DNA of 64,000 nucleotides from Punctularia strigosozonata HHB-11173 SS5 (lineage: Eukaryota; Basidiomycota; Agaricomycetes; Corticiales; Punctulariaceae). The notes below the pieces were generated by a model. The model worked only from the letters and a program-made list of their open reading frames with translations. It had not been told where the DNA came from and ran no database searches. How positions within the stretch are numbered: the first letter of the stretch is position 1; each line of letters starts with the position of its first letter. The DNA lies in assembly GCF_000264995.1 (NCBI RefSeq), contig NW_006767436.1:2541519-2605518 (forward strand). Direction: 5' to 3'. Below are positions 56,486 through 64,000 of the stretch, in pieces. A program made the translations under genes and the position numbers.

Positions 56486-59428
56486 ATGGCCAAGAAAAAG
56501 ACTGGGAATGCGACAAAGGCTGCCGCCAAGGCAGCGAAGAAGGCCAAGGCCACACAAAAGATCGAGCGAAAGGAGAAGAGGAAACAGAACAAGACCAAAG
56601 CCGAGGACGACGACGCCGACGACGACGATCTCGAAGGAATACTAGACAAGGTACCTCGCAACGCGAACATATATATAAACAAAATAATCTGATTTGTATC
56701 CTATCAGTAGATGCGGAGAGACTGGGAGGCGGCACATACCGTCAGCGAGGAGCTCGTGGAAGGACCGCCGAGCAGAAGAGTGAATGCGACGCTTACCCCC
56801 TGTCCGATTGGACCTCATCTATGGTGCATCGGGGGCGAGTTCTTCTCTGAGGACGGTAAAGCGGTCAGTGCATCGCTTGATGCGGGCTTCGTCTAGTTAA
56901 TCCCTTTTGCTCAGCATTTCTACAAAGACGTCTTCAGATACACTCCGGAGAAGGTTAGCAATCACCGTGATTGATACAGCAATGTTGACATTTGAACAGG
57001 ATGAATGGCGCAAATTCGTATCTCCCACCTGTCCTGATCCCCGCTCTGCACACGCTGTCGCAGCTAGCCCCGCCGGCGGCGGGAAGTTGTATCTCTTCGG
57101 TATCGTGCCCTTCACATGTTTACGAAAAGGGCCGGATGTTTACAGACATGAAAGGTGGCGAATACTCGTCATTGTACCAGAACACGTTTCACCATTACCG
57201 CGACTTCTGGTGTTTCGATATCTCTAGCCACGTTTGGGACCGTATCGATACCAAGGTTCGGCCATCCGCACGTTCGGGTCATCGGTGCGTGCATCTGTTC
57301 TCGCACGAAACCCATATGCCATGTTAGTCGTGCAACGTTCCTGGCTCGTTTACATCGCTACAGGATGGCAATGTGGAAGCAGTACATCTTCCTGTTCGGA
57401 GGTTTCTATGATCCAGGAATCACGAGTACGTCAGACTACGCACCACTGTCATCTGGCGTAAATATAAATAACCTCAATCGTTTCTTCTCCAGCACGCTAC
57501 CTCGATGACTTGTGGGTTTTCGACACCCAGTACTACCGTTGGCATCACGTCGAATTCAAGGAGAATGACCGCCGCCCTTCGTCAGTCCAACAAGCCTGAT
57601 ATCTGGCCCCCGAACACGACCCTGAGTACATACAGCCCACGCAGCGGATTCTCGTTCCTGCCAGCCGCGGACGGGATTTTGCTTCACGGTGTGTCTATCG
57701 CACGTCGTGCAAGTGACACAGCTGCTGAGAATAGATTAGGCGGGTATTGCAAGGAATACGCCAAAGGGAAGCGCCCCATTGGTGTCATGCTCGATGACAC
57801 CTGGTTTCTCCGGTACGTCAACCACCAGCGCCTCAAGACGTCTCGTTGATACGGGCCGTAGTATCACCGCCTCAAGCACAGACGACTCTGCCTCGTCGAC
57901 TCCTTCCACATCCCCAAGACCGTCTAAGAAGGCGAATGATGCACTACCGCTTTTACTGAAATGGGAGCGACGGAAGCGACCTTCGACTGCGTACGCTCCT
58001 TCGCTCCGCTCAGGCTGCACCATGGCACTGTGGCCCGCAAAGGGCATGGGTGTTCTATTCGGAGGCGTGACCGACGAGGACACGAGCGAAGAAACACTGG
58101 AGAGCACTTTCCATAATGATCTGTGAGTAGAATTGCCTTGGTTTCTCGGAATTGGACATGACTGCTTACGCAATTCGCAGCTACGGATATCAGATCGCGG
58201 GAAATGGACGTTGGGTATCAATGACCCTCAAGAAGCCTAAAGAGAAAGGGAAAGGGGCGAAGAAGAAGCAATCAAAGCGAATGCACGAACAGGCGGATCG
58301 TGAGGATGTCAGTGATCGGGAAGGCGGCAGCGACGAGGTACGACGATGGACCCTGATGAATCAGCGCGTTAAAGCTCCGTCCAGGATATCACCAGAACGG
58401 ATACTAAAATCGCGATCAAACTCCCTGAGTCGAGGCCGGAGCCACAAGGCGTCTCGGACGACCCCACCTCAACAATACCCCTTCCGCGATATAATGCCAT
58501 GTTGGCCGTCCTGCGCAACAATTTATATATGCATGTTGCCCGGACATAATCGTAATACGCACCACTGACACTGGTTGTTCTAGATACGGCGGCATATTCG
58601 AAAGTCGTCGAAGAGAATACACGTTGGACGACTTTTATACCATCGCCCTCGACAAGATGGATCGATACATATGTCTAAAAGAAAGTGGGATTCACATACC
58701 AAAAGAAGAAGAGGAGGAGAGCAGTAGCGAGGAAGGGGATGACGAGAGCGACGACGACAGCGAAGTCAGCCCCGACGGTGAGCATCGAGAAAGCAGCGAT
58801 ACGGAAGACGAGCGGGAGATGGAAAGCGTGCGTGAGGATGAGCAAGAATTCGCGACGGGCATTGTTCTGGCATCTGCGCACGAGACTGAAGATACGGTGG
58901 TCGATAACGAAGTTCGTGCATCAGTATCGGCAGTGGGCGATCCTTTATAATCTTCACGCTTATCTTCTCACTACCAGGACACGCTGAGAGCACGAGCGAC
59001 CGTCTTCATGGGTGTTTCCCGAGATACGACACGTTCGGCGGAGGATGCGATTAGCACGCCTCTGCCTGGAGAGACACTAGCCATGTTCTATGCTCGATCC
59101 CGTACGTGTGCTGATGCATCCAACTCCGACAACCCTCACCCATTTGACAGGTGATTACTGGGCTGGAAAGGCGTATGGATCAAGCGACAATCGTGGCAAG
59201 TTGCTGCGTCGCGATGGTTTTACCCTAGCAGAGGAGAGATATTGTGAGCACAGATTGGCACTGAACACTTGTAGGATCTGCTTATGCACATTCACAGCCG
59301 AATATAAACCATTGCTGGCAGAAATCGAAAGGATCCTAGCTGACGCTGGGCTAGATGAGGAGGAGATCAAGCAAAGCGCCGCTTCCGGACCTACTGGAGC
59401 AATGGGGCAGAGCCGAAATCGCCGGTAG
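56486..59428 (+). CDS. KEL3: Kelch-repeat protein with DUF4110 (Kel3/KLHDC4 type)
   Basis: Sixteen exons (56486-56650, 56711-56863, 56915-56953, 57000-57099, 57155-57284, 57364-57425, 57493-57580, 57636-57688, 57740-57812, 57862-58122, 58181-58337, 58385-58530, 58584-58923, 58978-59101, 59151-59243, 59298-59428) give 704 aa. A Lys/Ala-rich N-terminus (MAKKKTGNATKAAAKAAKKA) precedes kelch blades: GPHLWCIGGEFFS, GGKLYLFGGEYSS, KQYIFLFGGFYD, MGVLFGGVTDED and NNLYIYGGIFES. An acidic linker follows, then the C-terminal DUF4110 block PLPGETLAMFYARSRDYW. This is the Kel3 arrangement; the molecular role is poorly known. The intron 58531-58583 seems to start with GC, the only choice that keeps LYIYGGIFE in frame. 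The end of exon 13 could be at 58923 or 12 nt earlier. Confidence 0.93.
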
Positions 59429-59800
59429 TGTAGGCTTCCCCGGTTGCACGAGGAGTGGGGAGATACTATAGCGTGATGCTTTGTTGACCATGATCTCGAA
59501 TTCACTCTTCCTCATCCACCGAGGGTTAGGGACGACTTCTGAAGGGTATATATGCAGAAACAAAGCCTGTGTACCACTAACAACACAAAAAATGACATTG
59601 GTGGTGCATCGATAGTACTTAGGCGGAAGGACCATCCGGGTCGCTTCCGACTTCAGCTCTACAGCAAGCATGGTGATGGTATATGCAACTGAGGGTGGTC
59701 TATTGTACACAGCGTGGCTAGAGATCAACCTTTTCTTCGACGAAAGCAAGCATTGAAAGCGAAAGATCGAAAGCAAGAAATTTTTGTATCGTTCCCTAAA
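59429..59800. other. Convergent intergenic region
   Basis: About 370 bp between the 3' ends of the kelch gene and the F-box gene. Only 3' untranslated sequence is expected. I see nothing else. Confidence 0.4.
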
Positions 59801-61494
59801 TCATTTCACCTGCGGACTTCCCACCAGCCCGCCAGCCCTCTGCAAATCCCTGACCCGGATGCTGTCCCCCTTCCAATTTTCGATGTACACCCCGCGCTCA
59901 CCGCACCTCCTCACCGTGTCCAGCCAGAACTGGACCACTGCGCGTCGCGGCCGCTCCTTGCTGTCACCCGGAAGCTTTCGCATCTCGTCCGAGGCGGCGG
60001 ACAGATCGCGGACGAACCGCAACTTCGGAAACCGTTCCGGGGAGAGCAGGACTTTTACCTGCTCTGCCAGCGGCCTCAACACCGCGTCCTCGCCCTCCTC
60101 CGGATAGTCCCAGTCTGAGCCTGCAGGGAACCGGGCAAGCGCGCGTCCGATCCAGACGTCGAAATCGCGCACGCCGATCATGCGCAGAGTGGGGTGCGCC
60201 GGTATGAGCGGGTGCGCCGGGGCCCAATTCGGGTCGGTCCAATTCCATTCGGCGTCGCAGCTCACGACGAGCTCTTCAAGACTCGGAGTCCAATCAGCAA
60301 GATAGGCGCGGACTTCGCGCCGCGCGAGTTCGTCTGCGTTCCCGGTGCGTGAGATGGCGGTGAGCGCGAGGATGGCGGGGGAGTGCGCGAGTTCGAGCTG
60401 TTTGAGTGAGGCCCCGTGTTGGAGGAAGAAAGCGCGCACGCCGGCGCGGGCGTAGGAAGCATCGGCGAGGAGGACGCAGAGCGATGTAAGCGCGGGGAGG
60501 GTCCAGGTGGCGATAATGCCAAAGGTGGCGTCCGCAAGAGAGAGCTTGAGTGCGCGAAGGGCTGGGAGGTTTAGGCCCTCTGAGTGCGGCGCGTGCGCAC
60601 GCACAGCGATCGGAGGGTCCACGGCGAGCGTCGTGAGCTCGAAGTACTCGAGCTGCGCGAACCGGCCGCTTGGTGTCAGAACGGGCGAGAGCTCGACGTC
60701 GAACGGCGTGTCGTCGTATGTCGTCCATGCGAGCCTTCGGAGAGGAGGTGCGTCGGCCGGGCGTGAACGCGCGAGGAGTCGACCCATCGCAGCGGGATCC
60801 GCGAGCATGTGCTTTCCAGCATAGCTCGAGCGCCGGATCGAGACTTGGTCCTCGAATGCTTCGGCGTAGCGCGCGTGGTGTAAAATAGTGAGCACGTCCG
60901 CGGGGTCGCAACGGTGGAGTAGGTCGGTCTCCAATCGTATGCGGGCGATCCATAGCCCAGGGGAGCGAGGAGATAGGGGCCAATCCAGGGAAGCGTCGCG
61001 CCTGAGGGCAAGCGCGAGGAGGTGTGCCTGGGCCGCGCTCGTCAGCCAGACGAACTCGTAAAGCAGTTCGCGCATCTGCCGATTCCAGATGGAGTTCACG
61101 AGCGATAGGGTGCGCTTCATCTGCATCGCGCGGAAGTGCGCGGCACGAGAGAGGGCGGGGGCGGCCATGAACGACGTATCCGACGGGAATGGGGAGGGGA
61201 TGGTAGCGAAGCGGAAGATGAGGAGCCATAGCTCGGGCGGGAGCATGGTATAATGCGGCGGGAGTGCCGTCACCCCAGTGCGGCGGGTGCGCGCGCGTTG
61301 GCGTATCCTGTGTGGGGAGGACAACGTTAGCGCAGCTCGGGGTGCGTGTTGCGTTCGGCCACAACGTACCTAATCGCCATGAGCCTTGGCTTGCGGACGG
61401 CGCGGACGAGCGCGGTGCCGACTGTATTGACCGTGGTCGTCGTGGACAGTGACGAGGCCGTCGAGCGGGACACGACGACGTCCTTGAGAGCCAT
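59801..61494 (-). CDS. F-box-like protein
   Basis: Two exons (61494-61370 and 61307-59801) encode 543 aa. The first exon is a basic Ser/Thr-rich lead (MALKDVVVSRSTASS). The second begins with an Arg-rich run and the F-box-like core MLPPELWLLIFRFATIP, then VNSIWNRQMRELLYEFVWL. Leucine-rich segments such as LNLPALRALKLSLADATFG and PALTSLCVLLADASY follow. This layout, an F-box-like motif followed by degenerate LRRs, is very abundant in Agaricomycetes. The F-box would bind Skp1 in an SCF ubiquitin ligase, and the LRR part would choose the substrate. The 62-nt intron (61308-61369) joins the two exons in phase. Confidence 0.85.
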
Positions 61495-62605
61495 GCCGAG
61501 AGCTCGTCGTTCTCGTCGTCGTCGTGGGCCGCGTTGGCGCTGACGGAGGATAGGGCAAAGCCTGTGAACGGGGCAGCGCGGCGACCTGGGGCTCGTAAGT
61601 AATCGCTCCGGCGCGTGTCGCTCGGTCTGGGCCCAATCCGACGCGCGGATGTATTCTTAGCTTGCGCGAGCCAATCCGAGCCAATGGCCGTCGCCGCGTG
61701 TCGGTAATGGCCGCCCTTCGCGTTGTTCTCCTTTCGTCCGGCGGCGCGAGTGCAAGCGCCTCTCCGTGTCGAGTGGGTGTTATATCCTCTTCGATCCATT
61801 GCCTTGCGGTCGTAGGGTGTCCTCAAAATTTCAGGTGACCGTGAGGCGGACTGCTTTCTGCACGCCGGGCGCCCGAAGAACCTACCCTAGGTATTCTAGG
61901 TAGTATCATGATGGGCTCAGTCTATCTATACTAACCCTTTGCACAGGACCCGCTACCGTCATCGTGGAGCGCCGTGATCATCATCGACCGTGCAGATAAG
62001 CCTGCGCCGTCCCAGCCAACAACATGTCAAGCACTAGTTCCATTCGATGGTATCAGTCGCTTGAGACCAACATCCTGTCACCGCCTCCTCAGCGGTTGCG
62101 CAACCCCCGACGATCCGTTGAAGCGCCGATCTCCAAAAACCTGTGATATCAACAAAGTGTGTGTTGACATTCGTAGACCCATCTGATTAGTGCAGCCGTT
62201 CATTTACTCTCACGTCCAGGATATCCCACGGCGCCATGTTCAAAGAAGCTTAGACAGCTCGAACCATCGTCGCCTGCACATGCCAAGCAGGGCCTGTAAC
62301 AGGATTCAGGACACGCAAAAGGCCCCGAAAGCATCTAACCTGGTCGCATTTCGGCCTCCAGATTAACACGAATGTTGTACTAATCATACATCTCTCTTCT
62401 ACGCCGTTTACTGACGCCGGCAATATTTAGCACCGGTGAATGTACGCAACCTGGCATAAAAGTATCGTGGCCACCGTTACAAGTCCGCGCTCGCAAAGAC
62501 CAGCGTCGCCCTGAACAAGGATGTACATGGGCACCGCGTAGCAATGTCGAACGTCCGCGTCGAGCGTCGACATCATTTCACCCTGTCCAGAGACCTTCGC
62601 CGAAT
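61495..62605. other. Intergenic
   Basis: 1.1 kb upstream of the F-box gene, ending at the start of the aspartic-protease relic. The N-terminal half expected for that protease (signal peptide, DTGSS motif) was not found here. No repeat or RNA was recognised. Confidence 0.4.
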
Positions 62606-63321
62606 ATGACCGCATGGAACGATGCCGGCATCGAGGGAGGCCTGTTAGGCCTCCCGTACCCCGCGCTCACGACAGTATACAACGAGATCCTCGATACTCC
62701 CGCGAACCTCGTTCCCTACAACCCCTTCCTCTTCAGAGCTATCAACCAGGGCGCATCGTCAACGCCAGGCGAATCCAGTGGATCTCATGACACGTTGCAG
62801 GGCTAACGCAAGTTTCCCAGTGTTCTCAGTATCTCTTAGCCCTGGCACGTTCGCGGACGAAGGAGGCGGCGACGAAAAGCCCAACAAAGGCGTGCTCGCA
62901 TTGGGCGGAGTCGCGCCTGTATCGGTCACGAACGCGACCGCCTCCGCCCCCGTATTGCTTTTCAGTGGATTCATACCGAACGCCAAGACGGATGTTTGCT
63001 ACGGCGTGACGGTGGATTCCTGCGAGATCCCGAGTTCAACTGCGCTGTCGACGCAAATCTTCGACATCTTGAATACGGGGACGTCGCTCTCGTTCATACC
63101 CACTCCCGTACGTGCACATCAATCTTCTATTGCTCATATTAAGGCTATTCCTGAACCGCTTGGCATCGCTTTGGCAGATCGTCTAGGCGGTAATGGAGAA
63201 GTTTGTTCCAGGTGCGACCGTGCAAGACGACGTGTTCTTTGTCAGCTGAAACGCTACTGCCCCAGACTTTGCGGTCATGATCGGCGACGGCGTCGAGTAC
63301 GCAATTGAAACGTTATCCGTC
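62606..63321 (+). pseudogene. Decayed A1 aspartic protease fragment
   Basis: Three segments resemble the middle and end of a pepsin-like protease: GGLLGLPYPALTTVYNEI near 62626-62680; FPVFSVSLSPGTFADEGGGD then VLALGGVAPVSV at about 62813-62930 and DICYGVTVDS-like sequence after; and FVPGATVQDDVFFVS from about 63200. The N-terminal lobe with the first catalytic Asp is absent. The second catalytic motif, normally DTGTS, reads NTGTS (Asn codon 63072-63074), which would abolish activity. In the third segment a TGA at 63247-63249 interrupts the frame just before NATAPDF, where the family has Cys. The relic belongs to a different subgroup from the intact protease at 27702-29131. A sequencing error could explain the stop but not the missing half. 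Confidence 0.72.
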
Positions 63322-63397
63322 CAGAGCCCGCCAAAAGTGGCTATTCCAAACGATCGACCATACATCGTCAACTGGGTATCATAGTATAGTAAAATAA

Positions 63398-64000
63398 TCA
63401 TCTTCGCCATGGAGCTCCTCGTGACTATGCACCATCTAACCCGAGTGAAAGAAGGGTTAGCAGGGTTCCTGAACGACATGCAGTGAAGCATACCCAATGG
63501 GAAATAATTGCGGAAATCAAAGAGACTGCCTCTTGTGAGATTTCCGACAACACCAGCGAGGAGATACTGAGCTCCTCAGATTGAAGGTAGCTGCCACCTC
63601 CCTTGTCGTTGAGCTTGAGAATGATGAATATCCACGCACGTCCATTCGTCAGGACACCGCGAATTATAGGTTTCCTGAGTAAAAGTAATGATGAAAATAG
63701 CATCGCACAAGAATCCAAGACTTGATTGACCTTGCGGTCCTTGCGCACGCTAACATCTCCCCGACAGCTTGCGGTACGTGATGTTGAAGGAGCTGGTCGG
63801 GACCTTTGGCTTCAGAAACAAACAAGGCAGACTCGTCATTCTTCAAGTGCTGCAAGAAAGGGTTTCGCAAGTATATATCTGCAGGATGTTGAGTACAAGC
63901 GTTCAGACGACGGACGAAGGAGACGTACTGGCTTTATGAGCGGACATCACTACAGCTGTCCAATCTATGTATCCGGAGAGTGTGTGGGCACTCGTGTTAC
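63398..64000 (-). CDS. Conserved basidiomycete protein, 3' part (5' end beyond window)
   Basis: Three 3' exons are supported (63849-63731, 63674-63494, 63424-63398; GT-AG introns of 56 and 69 nt). They read SFLQH/HLKNDESALFVSEAKG, HHVPQAVGEMLACARTARKP joined to IIRGVLTNGRAWIFIILKLN, then SYLQSEELSISSL, SAIISHW and a short terminal exon ending APWRR. The VPQAVGEM, RGVLTNGRxWIF and QSE blocks recur in long uncharacterised Agaricomycete proteins that I recognise only by pattern. They have no assigned function that I can support. Upstream of 63849 an ATG-containing segment lies at about 63940-63965, but its splicing is unclear, so the 5' boundary is open. The last exon abuts the protease relic on the other strand. 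Confidence 0.65.

Noticed and set aside
60294-61826. 510-codon minus-strand frame overlapping the F-box gene
   Set aside because: It is a shifted frame of the F-box exon, extremely Arg/Pro-rich, with no conserved motif.
1-64000. Transposable elements, CRISPR arrays, tRNA genes
   Set aside because: By eye I found no terminal repeats, transposase or reverse-transcriptase motifs, no regularly spaced repeats and no convincing B-box with cloverleaf.

Overview
The window is nuclear DNA of a filamentous basidiomycete, most likely a wood-decay Agaricomycete. The evidence is dense genes split by many introns of about 45-65 nt, basidiomycete-specific families (a DUF6535 protein, F-box-like proteins, AusD-type methyltransferases), and a plant-biomass and cell-wall secretome: an AA9 lytic polysaccharide monooxygenase, an H2O2-producing alcohol oxidase, a GH92 mannosidase, a GH18 chitinase-like protein and an A1 aspartic protease. 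I rebuilt gene models by hand from splice signals, frame and family conservation. About 25 genes are supported, with roughly 160 introns. No transposon, retroelement, tRNA, rRNA or CRISPR array was recognised.

Layout. 0-4.4 kb: the 5' end of a cytochrome P450 (minus) and an auxilin/Swa2-like UBA-TPR-J protein (plus). 4.8-16.1 kb: two paralogous AusD-type methyltransferases flank a proline-rich hypothetical, a hypothetical of 196 aa, a 31-exon alcohol oxidase and a small cupin. 16.3-20 kb: a membrane hybrid histidine kinase. 20.5-27.5 kb: DENR/Tma22, a DUF6535 protein, a PP4-type phosphatase and a four-helix membrane protein. 27.7-37.4 kb: a secreted aspartic protease, an AA9 LPMO, an auxin-efflux-carrier-type transporter and a PX-GH18 fusion. 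39.3-45.4 kb: ribosome-biogenesis ABC-F ATPase Arb1 and a two-finger C2H2 regulator, followed by about 3 kb without a recognisable gene. 48.3-56.4 kb: a single-pass protein with a poly-Asp segment, a GH92 mannosidase with 23 exons, a surface glycoprotein and an alpha/beta-hydrolase-like protein. 56.5-64 kb: a Kelch/DUF4110 protein (Kel3/KLHDC4 type), an F-box-like protein, a decayed aspartic protease and the 3' part of a conserved basidiomycete protein.

The most unusual signals are: (1) extreme exon fragmentation, with microexons of 6, 9, 12, 13 and 14 nt in the alcohol oxidase and GH92 genes; (2) about six GC-AG introns, more than expected; (3) an in-frame PX domain on a GH18 catalytic domain that has no Met of its own; (4) paralogous methyltransferases that differ by a 13-nt microexon; (5) an aspartic-protease relic with a Ser-to-stop-like break and a lost catalytic Asp. 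I do not see a convincing wholly new multi-gene system. The PX-GH18 fusion and the splicing features are the items most worth following up.
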